NCBI GenBank assembly: GCA_036365515.1
Contig: CM070877.1
Span: 62,272,475-62,336,474, forward strand
Direction of reading: 5' to 3'
DNA length: 64,000 bases
Source: Torymus aiolomorphi
Taxonomy: Eukaryota > Arthropoda > Insecta > Hymenoptera > Torymidae
In this document: one piece after another, positions 46,203 to 58,668 of the stretch
Numbering within the stretch: position 1 is the first letter of the stretch
How the letters are laid out: the number at the start of each line of letters is the position of its first letter
Made by a program: the position numbers and the translations under genes
The notes under the pieces: generated by a model
Seen by the model: the letters and a program-made list of their open reading frames with translations, nothing else
Database searches by the model: none
Told to the model about the DNA's origin: nothing

Positions 46203-48022
46203 TTGTTCACCGGAAGGGCTCTCCTTCTCGTCTCCCCTATTTTCGCTTGTAAAGTTAAACGATTCAGGGGCTTGATATTGGTCGCCCCTAGGGCTTGCTC
46301 ATCTTTTCGTTGGTCCCTTACGTTTAGTTCATCTGGACCTTGGGCGTGCGCCATATTCGCATCAATATTGTTGGGAGGGCTTGTATCGACTGATCTCATA
46401 CTTACGTCACTATTGTAAGATGGTGAAATGCAATAGTATTCCCTTCGAAGACTGTAGTCACGGGGGGGTTGATTCCCCAGAATTGCGTCGCCCGGGGGTG
46501 CATCCTCCCCAAATGTACGATCGGCCGACGGGTCATTCCGCCTGATTTGAGCGGTAGTTGTTTCGGGATTCGGGAATTGCCACGTATGCTCGAAGTCCGG
46601 ATACGCGACGGCGGCCTCGAGCGTAGGTTCCGTCTCTTCATTAATTTCCCATATGTCTATGCGCACTCCTGATTTTCCCCCTTCTGGCGTTCTTCCAATT
46701 CCACGGTGAATTTTGATTTCCTACCTTCATTTTTGTTTAGCAACGCCTCCTGTAGCATGCTTAACGGCGTCGTATTTCTGACTCTTGAGTCCCCGGGCCT
46801 CTCTTCCTTATCGGTTGGTGAGGTAGCGCTCTCGAGTGCCGACTGAAGGGATATATTTTCTGTGCTTACCCTACGCGCCTCTATAGCGTAGGTGTCATGT
46901 TCTTTTCGCTCCCTTTTTGCAGGGGCCCTTCCTCAATATCATTCTCCCTCCCCTGAGGTGATTTTTCTTCCAAACTTTGCGTCCGATTCCTTATCTCGGT
47001 CGGTGTGTCATCCTGATTTCCTTCTCCCGCTTGAAGCGTTGCGTCTTTCCTTCGATCCGCCATTATAGATTCCCTCAGTATCGATTCGATACGCTCTTGT
47101 TCACTTCGACGTAGCTGATATTCATTCGTTTTGATTTTTTCTAAGCGTACGTTGGTAAGGATGCAGATGGGCCTGATGTAATCATGGTAGTCGAAGAAAT
47201 AAGTGTCGGCATCGGCTGCGGTCTCTGTGAGCCAGCGTATTCTTGTTTGCAGTTCAGCCATCATAATTGGCCGCGTTGCCTGGCATATGAAAAATCCGTT
47301 GTCCTCGTTCCTCACCGCGAGGAATTCGTTTTTCTGGTATCGGATTACCCGGCTCGTCTCTAGTGGGAGAGGTGGCCGTGCGAGGGGGCCGCCTGCGTCG
47401 ACTGTTTTTGCCGCTGTGTCTTTTACCTGCTCCGTTTCCGGTTGCGTCGCTATGTCATCTAAGTTTGATTCGGACTCTCCGGCTGTATCGGTCGGGGTTT
47501 CTCCAAAGTGGGGCCTCTGCCTGAGTGCTGGGTGATGAAAGGGGACCCTCGGTGCAGGCAGCACGATATTTTCCAGAGGTGTGCTGACGCCTTTGATTTC
47601 GGTTCTCATGTTCGCGCTTTTATGCATGTAGGCCAAGTTTATATTATTTTCCGCTTGACTTAGAATTGGCTCCTCGCTGAGCATTCTATCTTCGCTAATT
47701 CTTTCGCATAAGGGATATTTGACGCTGTCTTCTTGTCCGCTTTCTTTTTATATACCCGTTTCTTTTTCTTCCCCTTTACCACGTGCTGACTTTCCGTGTC
47801 TGACTCGTCCGGATTATCTGAATCTATAGATGAATCTAGGTTTGGTAATTTTTTGTCTCGTGGGTTACCTGAGTTTTCCGAACCCGAGGTAAGTCTTTCG
47901 TCGATGCCCTGGCGCGGTACATTAGTTTGAAGTCTGTTTCTCTTTGTCGACCGAGTGACATACCTTACCTTGGGAGGGTCGTGTTCGTTGTAGTTATCCT
48001 CCTCTTCCTGCTTCGCCGCCAA
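46136..48022 (-). pseudogene. Gypsy-2 pol linker region
   Basis: Three ORFs (47660-48022 basic, KKKKRVYKKK; 46881-47684; 46136-46666). The middle one has FLAVRNEDNGFFICQAT and FFDYHDYIRPI, a segment similar in style to the Gypsy-1 linker. The others are acidic/Pro-rich with Glu/Asp runs. No named domain is assigned; several frame breaks. Confidence 0.5.
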
Positions 48023-48029
48023 TTCATAT

Positions 48030-48335
48030 AGGCTAACTCTGGGGCGCTCCGGGTTGTCTTCTCCTTCGTGAATTATGGGGTTTCGCGATAGGGCGTTCGC
48101 GTTGCAATTTCGAGGGCCTGGGCGGTATTCTATTTCGAATTCATAGGTCGGCCTTCAGTCGATTAAAACGCAAATCCAGTTTTTTGGTATTATGGAAGTG
48201 TTTTAACGGCTCATGATCCGTTATTACCTTGAATTTTCTTCCATATAAGAATGAACGAAATTGGTCTTTGGCGAAGACTATTCAAAGTAACTCACGATCG
48301 TACGTAGAGTATCGCAGTTCGGGTCCTCTAAGGCA
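48030..48335 (-). pseudogene. Gypsy-2 RNase H C-terminal part, decayed
   Basis: On the minus strand, the segment downstream of the RT ORF contains YGRKFKVITDHEPL and a terminal CNANALSRNP motif of Gypsy RNase H, with stop codons between. Confidence 0.7.
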
Positions 48336-49682
48336 TCAGGAGGCGTATATGCATGCGTGATCCACTTTTATTTTCTCATCCATTTGGCTTAATATTGCGC
48401 CGAGTGCGAAGTCACTGGCGTCTGTGGTGACAATAAATTCCTTGTTGAGATCAGGTGCTGCAAGGACCAACTTGCTGGACAGGCACTCCTTTAATTGCTC
48501 GAAAGATTTCTGTTCTGCTTCTCCCCATACCAAAGGTCGAGGATTTTTCCCGTCTTTTCCTCCTGTCAGTTGTGACAGAGGATAAGCGATCTCGGCAAAA
48601 TTTTTGATAAACCTTCTATAGTAGCTGGCGAGTCCGTAGAATTGTTTCACCTTTCTCTTAGTGGTTGGTGTCGGGAAGTCTCGCACTGCCTCTATTTTCT
48701 TGGGGTCTGGCCGTATCTGCCCATTCCCCGCGATGTGACCCAAAAAGCTCGCCTCTCTTTGCAGAAATTGGCATTTACTAGGCTCGATGGTTAGATTAGC
48801 TTCGTCTAGCCGTTTCATCAATCGTCTGAACTTTTTGCCATGCTCCTCGAGATCGGATGCAAAAACTATAATATCGTCTAAATATACATATAACTCAACT
48901 CCTTGTAGCCCACTTAGGACTAGGTCCATTAATGATTGGAACGTGGCCGGGGTATTGCGCAACCCCATGCCCATTCGTGTGTATTCGTAATGGCCGTAGG
49001 GACCGGCGAGCGCTGTTTTGTGGGCGTCCCCGGGGTCCATGGGTATTTGATAAAACCCGATCTTTAGATCGATGGCCGTAATGTACTTGGCGGTTGCTAC
49101 TGCGTCGATGATGTCTGTTGTTAAAGGGAGCGGATAACTATTACCCACCGTGACTTCGTTTAATTGGCGGAAGTCCGTTACCATGCGCCACCTCTTCTCG
49201 CCATTCTTACCGCTCTTCTTCGGTACTACCCACATCATGGACGAGTACGTGCTGTCTGACGGCCTTATGATTCCCTCGTCTAGATATTTATTTATTTGGC
49301 GCTGCATCTCTTCCTTTATTGCGGGTGGGTGGCGATGCCTCTTAAGACGGATTGGAGTGTATGTGGTGGTTATCAATTTGTGCGTAACTAGATACGTCGC
49401 TCTTAATTTTTCCCCTGGGAGCCCGAACAGATGTGGCCTCTCACCTATCAAGCCCTTGATGTGCTCTATTTCCTCTTCATTCAGTCCCTTGAGCGTATCG
49501 GGGTCTAATTCCCGAAGTATTCTTGCCGTTCGATCATTATTGTTGTCCGTAAATATGCGCAAAACATTAATGCGCTCAAGTTCATTGGCTTCAAACCCAT
49601 TATTTATATCTTCGTCGAAAATAGCATCCTTCTCCCGCATTATTTCGCAGGGTTCCATTTCAACCACTGGCGGTGAGAGCAC
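48336..49682 (-). pseudogene. Gypsy-2 reverse transcriptase and RNase H start
   Basis: A 448-codon ORF (apparent GTG start, in the -1 frame relative to gag with a 43-base overlap). RT motifs: MWVVPKKSG (about residue 149), RWRMVTDFRQLNE (about 163), TAIDLKIGFYQIPM (about 197), MGLRNTPATFQSLMD (about 237), YVYLDDIIVF catalytic (about 260), FLGHIAGNG thumb, then VTTDASDFALGAIL (about 424), the RNase H start. No aspartic protease (DTG or DSG) lies between gag and RT, where about 100 residues are unassigned. Confidence 0.9.
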
Positions 49683-51943
49683 TTGCCCCGCCCATAGTTG
49701 GGCCCGGGGTCTCCCCTATCTCTCTCATCTCGATTATAACTCCTGCTTAGGTGGCCGTAATTATTTCCCCTTTGATAACCGCCCGCTGGTCTCCTATCTC
49801 CGTAGTAGCGGGGCGGGCGCCCGGCCCTATTTGGATTACGCGACCCTTTCGCGTCATATGGCCTTGGCGGCGGCGCTGGGTAAGCTACTGCCGCCGGCTC
49901 CGTTGCTTGGTATGCGGTGTATACTACCGGCTGCTGACTCACTGGCGCGGTTTGGACCACCGTGTCATCCACTCTCTCCTTCCTGACTCGACCTTCCCTT
50001 ACGGCTTTCTCCAGTGCAAAGCATTCACCTAGCAGATGCCCTCTGATATTACAGTACTCGCATACCTTTGTATCGAAGTTTTTCTTCCGGCATTCATTTT
50101 CTCTGTGAGAGGTGCCTTTGCAATAGTCACACCCTATTTTCACCGGGGCCAACCTGACTGTAGCATTCTGTGTGTTTACCGCGGCCATCGCGGAGATCTT
50201 TGTAGCCAGGTCCTTTAGCAAGGCATCGGTTGACGTCGGTGGACTCGCAGTAAATACGTCCTTGACCCTTGGCTCGCCACGCCGTGCGCTAGTCTTTTGC
50301 TCAATGCGTATTGCCACCGTAATTGCTCCGGTCAAATTTCTTGGGAACCTTGCCCTAACCTGATGCTGTAAATCCCCGCGTAGGCCAAACAGTAATTGTT
50401 CCAATGCTTCTGCTTCTCCACTCTCCCGGTATGTTAACTTCTGGCTCCCACTTAGCGTACTATCCGTATCATATAAGTTCCTTAACTTGTTCAGTAGCGC
50501 CTCCATCCTTTCTCCAAAGTCTCCCGCTCTTTCCTCTGGCCCTTGGCTTATAACCTTTATTTCGGCCAGAACGTGATCTGCCCCGACGTGATATTTATAC
50601 CGATCGGCTATGAATTCGAGCGTCCGCTCGACGGAGGTGTGTTGACTGGCATCATTGAGAAAATTCTCTAGCGCCTTACCCTTCAGCTTTACGCTGAAGG
50701 CATTGAGTGTCGCTTGATCGGCAGATTCTCCATAGTTCTTAAGGACCTCTCTTACCGCGTTACAGAAATATGCGACGCTGGCTGGGTTGCCGTCGTATTG
50801 AGGTAACTGGCGTACTGCGTGTCGTATGCCGGTCTCCATTCCCGGGTCTCTGGGTCTAGCTGGGCATGCCTGCTCCTGTGCTCGATAGGGTGCCCTCGCT
50901 GGTAGGTGACCCTGCGGGCTGCCATATGGATTTCTATAGCGCTCCATATCTGCTTCCTCTCTCTGCGGCGGATTCTCGAAGTCCTCGCACGCTCGGTATT
51001 CGTGTTCCGGCTCGAGGTATTCCAGAACCCTTGCCCACGCTGGGGGTCCTTGCTCTGGGGTGCGATAAGGCCACGCGGCTGGTAGGTAACCGTGCGGACT
51101 GCCATACGGTTTTACGTAGAGTTCTGCGCCCGCCTCATTTCTTCTCTGTTGACTTCTAAGGTCTTCGCGTGTACTGTACTCGGGCTCCCGTCTGAAGTAT
51201 TCGTGACCCTGGCTGTGTGGGTTTTCTCGCTTTGGTTCAAGGCATGCTAGGTTTTGCGGGTTGGAACGAGTAGTTGATGGCCCTTCCTCTTTCCTCGGCG
51301 AATTGTATCGCCGATCCCTTGGCGACTCGTATCGGGGCTCATATTGGCCGTTCCAATCCGGGACTCTCGATGTATATTTTTGGTCCTCCATGGGCCCTTT
51401 GTACTCCTGGCGGTGTTCAAAGGGCGGCGATCTCGGCTCCGCATTAGGCCTCGCCCCTAATGCGATGGTGAGTCTCGGGCTTTGATTGTCTGCCTTCGTC
51501 GCGGGGTCCTCGCCCGCGTGCTCAGCGTTATCCCGACCGAGGGCATTCAATGATGTCGCCGACGAGTTCTTTATCTCGTCTTCCTTCTCCTGGTATATCT
51601 GGTATACTCGGCGGTCCACTTGCTCGGCGATCTCCTTCTAGTCTTCGCTGAGGCCGTTAAATCCTCCAGCGCGGAGGTCTTCGAACCTCTTCAGTGCCGA
51701 TTCCAGTACATCCCTATACGGATGTTGGATCGCCAGTTCTGCCGCGGTCAGGGCGGTCTGGAGATCGATCGTTGCTTTATCCTCCTTTCTAATACCTGCT
51801 CGACTCCATGCTCCCTGTTTTCTTGTGAACTCGGGCGACTCGCTGCGGACGAGTGCCGCTGCTTCGTCTTGCTGCGGCCATGCGTAAACTAGGCCCTTAT
51901 CGTCCCCTGTGGTGCTCTTACTTTTCTTTTTCCCGAAAAACAT
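49640..51943 (-). pseudogene. Gypsy-2 gag with two CCHC knuckles
   Basis: One frame from 51943 to 49640, with an in-frame TAG at 51638-51640. Residues about 1-100 of the upstream part are acidic/basic. The middle (49640-51619 ORF) includes an internal duplication (SPHGYLPAAWPYRTPEQ and SPQGHLPARAPYRAQEQ, near 51120 and 50960), a capsid-like helical region (VREVLKNYGESADQ) and knuckles CDYCKGTSHRENEC and CEYCNIRGHLLGEC near 50060-50140, then an Arg/Gly/Tyr-rich tail. The TAG lies at a natural junction between the two halves. Function: RNA packaging and particle formation. Confidence 0.8.
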
Positions 51944-52303
51944 TTTGCTATTGAAGATTCTAATCGCGTCTGTATAGTACGCTATTCGGTATTCTGGTGG
52001 CGCGGGAGTTATTTGTTTTCGCGAATCGTAGCCTCGGCAACCGCTATTAAGTTATCGAATTTTCGGCTAACTTCTGTGAGGGATCTTATCTCCGTATTTT
52101 CTCCCCTAGCCTCTGCCGTGCGTGGTGCTCTCGCGGACTGTATCAGTTCTTCCTGAGCCGTGATTTGCTTATCGATTTTTTCCAAGCGCCACCGTAGGGC
52201 TCTCCTCTCCCTAATTAGTTTACGCAGGTGTAATTTTTCACTACTCAGCTTGCGTCGCTCGCTTTCCCCGCTTTTTAGTATACAGATTGCTTCTAGGTTT
52301 TAT

Positions 52304-52770
52304 TTACTTCTCCGAAGAGCTTCTGAGGACATTAACCGTCGATGGCAACTGGTCTGAGGAGAAGGAAAATCGACCGTCGGTGGCAACTGATCTAATGGAA
52401 AAAGAGTAATCGACCGTCGATGACAACTGGTCTAAGGAAAAGGGAAGTCGACCGTTGGTGGAAACTGGTCTAATGGAAAAAGAGTAATCGACCGTCGATG
52501 ACAACTGGTTTAAGGAAAAGGGAAGTCGACCGTCGGTAGCAACTGGTCTAAAGGAAAGAGGGTAATCGACCGTCGATGACAACTGGTCTAAGGAAAAGGG
52601 AAGTCAACCGTCGGTGGCAACTGGTCTAATGGAAAAAGAGTAATCGACCGTCGATGACAACTGGTCTAAGGAAAAGGGAAGTCGACCGTCGGTGGCAACT
52701 GGTCTAAAGGAAAGAGAGTAATCGACCGTCGATGACAACTGGTCTGAGGGAAAAGGGAAATGTGAGAGGA
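52304..52770. repeat. About 78-bp minisatellite made of two 39-bp half units
   Basis: Alternating CGACCGTCGATGACAACTGG and CGACCGTCGGTGGCAACTGG phrases with TCTAAGGAAAAGGGAAGT and TCTAATGGAAAAAGAGTAAT. Six to seven dimers. It lies in the Gypsy-2 5' leader. Confidence 0.88.
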
Positions 52771-53207
52771 GTTATTTAACAGTGAATGGAGAAGCAATCA
52801 TTTGTTACACTTAACTACTGCTACTTTTTCACGCACTATGCAATTTGTTTATTCAAGAAGATAATCGATATTTGTTTCAGTATGCGAAAAATATAACGAT
52901 ATAACACAATTATATATTTTTCGAAAAAAAATCTTTCACGACAGTTAATCCAAAAAAAATTAGCACGTATGTATTTTTATTATGCGCAGCCCTTTTTTTC
53001 TTTAAAAAAAATTTCCACGGGGATAAAATATAAAATTTTCCGATAATGTAAAATTTACTTACTGGAAGCTGAACACGACGATGAAGAAGATGGCTGGCCT
53101 CATCCTGGCTTCCTTCCTTCCTGTCCTTCCTGTCTCGGAGTGATTGGAGATGTTAAAAAAAAACACGCTGTTCGCGATTTACAAGTACTACTTATTTCGT
53201 AACGGAA
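52771..53207 (-). other. Gypsy-2 5' leader
   Basis: AT-rich noncoding sequence next to the PBS. A short unit TTCCTTCCTTCCTGTCC lies near 53110. Confidence 0.4.
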
Positions 53208-53225
53208 ACTCCACACCTAGCACCA
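53208..53225 (-). promoter_or_regulatory. Gypsy-2 primer-binding site
   Basis: Minus-strand TGGTGCTAGGTGTGGAGT lies five bases inside the LTR, with the same ATTTTTGGTG spacing as Gypsy-1. Confidence 0.6.
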
Positions 53226-53230
53226 AAAAT

Positions 53231-53794
53231 TGTTACGTGTGAAGGGTATTCGTTTGATTGAGGTTGATTTTACGTGAAATAAGTAGTCGGAAGGCAAGAA
53301 GTATAAGTAAACTGGTATTTATTCAATACTCAAATGCGCGAGAGAGAGGTGTCCTAACCATGTGTAAGTATACATGTGCGCGGCGCGGATGATTCGTCGT
53401 GGTCGTGGCTTCGTAGCTTCCTCGTGAATCGATGGCTGAAGACTCCGTTATCGTCCTATATCGTTCTGGAGTCGTCGTATCGTCTAGACCTCTCTCATAG
53501 GTTCCCCGTGGGTAGAATCGAGAGCGCGACGCCGGAAGCATCGCATTTTATACTCGCGGTGCAGTGTCTTCCAATTTTCTAATTAGTCATAGGTGGGGAC
53601 CGGCTGCACGTGGAGCTTCGTTCTTTCGTTAGTGTCGATCTCGCAGTTTTCGGCTGCTCGACCGATTCGACTAACTGCGGCCTCCTCGCGCCATGATCGC
53701 GGCGCAGTGCCGAATGTTCTCGATGCTTCGATGCTGAATCGCGGTTTTCGTGTGCATGCCCGAACTCGCATGTGGAATGTCTCCACACGTAACA
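53231..53794 (-). repeat. Gypsy-2 5' LTR (564 bp)
   Basis: Ends TGTTACGTGT and ACACGTAACA. It is adjacent to the PBS and leader. The 4 bases to its right are AATG. No second copy was found, so the TSD cannot be checked. Confidence 0.75.
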
Positions 53795-55246
53795 AATGTT
53801 AAAGATTTGGGTTAGTAAAAATCTATAATTATATTATCTTACTGTTTTGATAACAAATAGAAATTTGATATAAGATTACACAGCTTAACCTGTTAACTAT
53901 GTTCACAGGATCTAAGTGATTAAACTAAAAGAATCAAAATTGTCTAATATTATATAAGTACATGTTAAAGTAATATCGCATTTGCAAAAAATGCTCTAGT
54001 GTAATGTATGTGCTATAGATTTTGTAATATGGTAAATTTCAATGTATAAAGAATGCAGTGTTCTAGCTGACTCTGTCAGTCTTACAGTGTGCTAGAAAAT
54101 AATTAAATAGGCAAGTCTCACTGCGTAGAAGTCTGCGAAATATATAAGCATGTATTTTAATACAACAGATACCCTGAGGAGAGTTCGTGTACCCTGACTA
54201 AACTTAGAAATTAACCAGACGAGCTAATATTATCAGCGACAACTACCTACCCGTATCGCATTTAAACACACACAGCACTTTTCTAATATCCCCAGTTCCT
54301 AATTATCTATCCCCTCACATTTTAAAGCACTAACACTTGAAGATTACTGATAGAGCTGCAGAAACTACAAAATGAGACTGGATGGCCCAGAGCGGGCACT
54401 ACTCCATGGATGCCAGTCTGCTCAGAATCATCTAACAGCCATCTGGGAGGTAAGTACTGACAGAGATCATCACTTGTGTCGGAATGTCAGGGACTGCCTC
54501 AGCCTAGGGATCAACAAAGCTATGAGTAAATCAGGCACTGATCTGGGAGAGAAGCGAGGAAAGTTGAGCACCTAGAAACTACATATGACTAATAAATAGA
54601 TGACATAAAAAAACATTAATATATAAGAGAAAAATCTGCAGCAATTGTTGTTGTTCACTACTCTTGCTACACCAGCTACCTGTAACAATTAGAGGGGAAG
54701 GACTGGTGGAGCCTTCACTCATTGTTTCATTGCTGGAAACACCTCCAGCTTGAGAGTCGCTAAAGACACAGACAGCAGATTAATTGTACAAAGAGTCACT
54801 AGTATAATAGCCAAACAAGGAAAGTTGAGTACCTGAAAACCACATATGACTAATAAATAAATGAGCCAAGCAACATTACCACACTCAAGAGACAGTATGC
54901 AGCAGTGCTCGACGGTTACTCTTGCTGCCGCACAGATACCTGCAATAAGACAAAGTACCATCAGCTCACCTATCAGAGAGGTTAGGAACGAGAAAGGGCT
55001 TACTAAATCTTCTCTTTCCGTCGACATGCTGCTTTTTTGTCTCTGACGAATATCATCATCAATTGGTAAACACGATGAAAGGGACAACATTGGCCAGGGC
55101 AGCGTCCTACAGCAGCGGCTGTCATCACTGCGGGAACGCCGGGAGCCAGACGATGCGATTGTTGATATCACACTATAAACACCATGCGGATACATACCCG
55201 CACACGGCACGTCACACTATACTCACTATAGAGCTATAGCGCAGTA
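53795..55246. other. Unassigned spacer with a diverged duplication
   Basis: AAGTTGAG(C/T)ACCT(A/G)GAAA...CATATGACTAATAAATA at about 54555-54600 recurs at about 54825-54865, and the sequence after each is also alike. GGGAGGTAAGTA (54446-54457) is a good splice-donor-like site, so host exons are possible. The minus ORF 54719-55210 looks accidental. Confidence 0.4.
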
Positions 55247-55544
55247 GCCTTAGAGCATATACTCCTGGAGGAAGCATATCGTGTTAAAAAATCGTGGTCG
55301 GTTTTCGTACGGTGCAAGAGAGACAGAAGATAAAGTGTCCCTTGTCTGTCTCTCTCTCATACTGTGCTGTAATTGGTTGTTCTATCATCTTAGTTTGGAA
55401 GGGAGTGCGAATAGCCAATCACAGCATAGTGCGAGAGAGACAAACAAGGGGCACTCTTTTTTTTCTTTCTCTCTCGCACCGTATGAAAGCCGATCACGAT
55501 TTTCTCATTCAACTTACTACCTCTAGGAATATATGCTCTAAGGC
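55247..55544. mobile_element. 298-bp foldback MITE, TSD AGTA
   Basis: GCCTTAGAGCATATACTCCT...and the inverse ending ATATGCTCTAAGGC. Arms of about 135 bp extend nearly to the centre and include CGTACGGTGCAAGAGAGA. The 4-bp AGTA repeats at 55243-55246 and 55545-55548. Noncoding. Confidence 0.85.
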
Positions 55545-55548
55545 AGTA

Positions 55549-56577
55549 GTAGAAAGCGCGCGTGATCGATATATGTATAGATATATAGTTATATCTTATA
55601 CACAGGGAGCGCTCACGGTCGCTCGGGTCGTATGCGTTTTTCCACTGTATGATGTGCGAACGCAGCCTAGCCGACGTAGCCGTTACGGCTGCTGCAATAG
55701 TAAGTATACTTATGTACGCAGCGCTAAGCCAGATTGTCGTTGCCAAATACATCAGTGTTGAGCTTCTTCTTTCTGTTTTTCTCCTTTTCACAGTATTAGT
55801 ATGTATATGTGCATGTGCTGCGACTATTTTTTCGTAATTGAGATTAGTATAGGTATATGTAGTTATTATAGGGATACTCGTGAGCGGCTAGTCCCCACCT
55901 GTCGTTCAAACTGTATAAAATTTAACTCTATATTTATATATTAATCGGGAGTAATGGAGCAGTAGTTTTCCTTATTTAATTCAGAAGAACTTGACTTCGC
56001 ACAAAAATTTCAAATATAAAAGTTGTGGATAACATTGAAACCAAACTTTTTTTTCTATATAACATTTTCATAAATAAAAATAAAAACGGTTATTATAATT
56101 ATGATAGAATTATCAAAACAATGTTTTTAATTTTAAATATAACTGCAATCATGGTACTTATATTTAATATTCCTATGTGTACTTTAATCATATCAATTAG
56201 TACTTAATAAATTTATATGCATCATAGACTATATTTGGAAAGTTATCTACATATATCTATATATGTAGAATTAAAACGCAAACCTTCTACAAAAAAAGAA
56301 GAAATAAATGTGTAAAAGTAAAATACATAATTTTTATTTAAATTTTACTGCAGATGCATTTATGTTATTTATTTTAATGATAACAACGATGAAAATATAG
56401 TGTTACAATTTATGCAATAATAAAATTAGAAGGTTCTCCTAAGCATTGCGGTCGTGCCTATTATGTAAAAACGAAGTTTTTGCATAGGGAGGGGGTGGAC
56501 GACGAGCGAAGCGAGGAGCAGGTGTGTGTGGGGTGCGGGTGGGTTGGCGTGTCGAACGCAGCGAGGCACGCAGTTAG
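55549..56577. other. Unassigned AT-rich spacer
   Basis: Contains a GC-rich patch at 56450-56570 (GACGAGCGAAGCGAGG) of satellite-like character. No gene seen. Confidence 0.4.
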
Positions 56578-57215
56578 TTAATAATTGTGGAAGTACAACT
56601 ATAATAAAACAATGATAAAAAAAATTGAAAAAAATACATTTTTGCAGTAAATTTATTGCAGAAATATCCCTTGACATTGGTATTTGAGTAGAATGAGTTT
56701 TTAGACAAAAAACACATCACAATAAATGGGTAAATCATCAAAAAATCATAATTTTTTACATTTGAAGTGAGTTTTATCAATTTTAATCTTCTAATCTCTT
56801 GATTATGGCAATTGGAGCTTGTAGGTGAGTTAATTTCTCATCGATATTGAGATTTAAAAATTTAAAATATCAATTTCTTTACACTAGTACACGTAACTAA
56901 AAATTGAGTAGAAATATAAAGTTTTGGTTATTTATAGCTTATTTAAGCAGCTTTTATACGAAACATAACTAGCAAGCTCTGGACAGAATAAATACAAAGT
57001 TATGGTTTCGATGCAATTGTTATTCCTTCTAAGTATTGCGAGATGTCATTGACTTCGATATAAATATTTACATTCTTGGTCTCTTCGTATTGACATGAAA
57101 ATAAATTCAATTTACTTACGTTGACATATAAACACTCTTCTATCGTATATAATATATTAAGGTTAATAATACGTAAAAATATTATCGTCTGTCTCTTATA
57201 TCTACTATTAACTAT

Positions 57216-57905
57216 TATAACGAGGTACCAAGATAAAATACGGAGAAGATAAGCATCTCGGTCCTCCGTATTCTATCGAACCCGTTAGGCTCTCGTTCCC
57301 GCGAATTCGTATATCTCGAGCGAGTATTGACATCGCTCGGACGATGTATTCGCGTTAGCTACGCGCGGGGCAGGCGCGACTTTGACCGTTGCTAAGTCGC
57401 GCCCGATTCTTTTTGAATCAGATTCTCTCGAGCTGCAAACCGCGCGTACGCGAGTAATTTTGATCGTCCGTGAAGAAAACGGTATCGTGCGTCCTCACCG
57501 GTGCAGCGCAGCGCCAGTCCACGTACCGACCACGAAGAGCAGCGCACGTGAACAATCCGAGCCACTCCTGGGGTCCGAAGCGTCTGTAGGTGAACGCTGG
57601 ACGTTAAGACTCGGCCTGAACACTCCGAAGTCGACCGGAGGATAAGGCCTGACGCAGGAGCGGATTCGTGAGCGAGCGACGAGGGGAGTGCACTCCCCTC
57701 CCGGTAAGACTCTTCGAGTATTTTCCGCGCAGCGTTTTATTTGTATTTTCGGCTCGCTGCGACGAGTGGCCGGTGTTGCGTTCACCGGCCCAGCGAGAAT
57801 AAATACATTGATCCGCCCGCGCCGTCAGCGGATCACGTCTTCTTGTCGGCGCGCAACGCGTCGAGTTATTTTTCTGTAAAGTCTTTTTTTAGTCCGCGTG
57901 TTACA
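57216..57905 (+). repeat. Gag-only element 5' LTR (690 bp)
   Basis: Shares 645 bp with 60672-61318. After GCAACGCG it has a shorter tail ending GTGTTACA, while the 3' copy has an extra ~330 bp; a short GTTATTTTTCTGTAAAGT stretch matches GTTATTGTTCTGTGAAGT of the 3' tail. The 5' LTR is thus probably a deletion derivative. Confidence 0.85.
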
Positions 57906-57906
57906 A

Positions 57907-57924
57907 TGGCGCCCTAACGTGTTG
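57907..57924 (+). promoter_or_regulatory. Primer-binding site of the gag-only element
   Basis: TGGCGCCCTAACGTGTTG follows the 5' LTR by one base. The TGGCGCCC start is the familiar tRNA-Lys-type PBS of many Gypsy and retroviral elements. Confidence 0.75.
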
Positions 57925-58668
57925 GGTTTAAGGAGAAGGTTAGAGGCCGGTACATTCGAAACCGGCCTATTCAAATCGCGTTTCGTTTAAATTCGCCCGC
58001 GCGCAAATCACTGCACCGGACTAATCAGCAGACGGCCAGTGGCCATAAGCCGTTACAGCTGATAGGCGCAGTGATTTAAACTCGCCAAGTCGAGGTGCCG
58101 GGCGTAAACAAACAGACAAGAAGACTCGCGGCGCGCATAGAAACATAAACACAAAACAGCAGATTGCTTGTTTTTGTAGGTGTTTATGTTTATGCTCGGG
58201 CAGTATTGTGTATACTTGTCCCGAGTCTTTTAAACTGCTGTAAAGCCAGGGCGAGAGCATTTAAACGACGATTATCGTTGTTTTCGTCGTCATATGTGGC
58301 GAAAATTAAATTCCTTTTTTTGACGCGAGGTTTAAAACGATTTTCACGCGATTTTTTTTGGGTTGACCGTGCCTGTGCGTGCAGCCGGTCGAAAGTGAGA
58401 ATACTTTTATTTTTTTTTTGGTTGCGGGAATTATATAAGTCGTTATCGTCGCGAAATTTTTTTTTGGAATAGCCACGCTCTCTCCCTAGCTAGCTGCATC
58501 GAGATACGTCGTTCTCGAGCAGCTTGGGACAATTGTGTGTGGTAGTTAGAATTCTAACATTGTAATTTGCGTAACAGACGGCCAATTTGAGAGAGAATCT
58601 CAGCAGTTAGTTGCGCATACACACACAATTCGTCACACAATTTTATACAGTCGGTCTAGCTTCGCAAG
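57925..58668 (+). other. Gag-only element 5' leader
   Basis: 744-base leader, probably including the packaging signal. No protein is recognised. Confidence 0.45.

Larger units (their letters stand above)
44050..53794 (-). mobile_element. Gypsy-2, 3'-incomplete LTR retrotransposon with extra pol domains
   Basis: Minus-strand element with 5' LTR (53231-53794), PBS, gag (51943-49640), RT-RNase H (49682 to about 48030), a ~2.8-kb region with OTU-like and macro-like parts, then integrase (45168-44050). No protease motif is seen between gag and RT. An in-frame TAG (51638) lies in gag. The integrase lacks the middle catalytic Asp. No 3' LTR is found, so the element is dead. Confidence 0.85.

Noticed and set aside
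52304..52770. CRISPR-like array in Gypsy-2 leader
   Set aside because: Units are contiguous and diverged with no spacers, and the region is retroelement leader.
54719..55210. 163-codon minus ORF with hydrophobic stretches
   Set aside because: Appears accidental; overlaps a diverged noncoding duplication, no homology seen.
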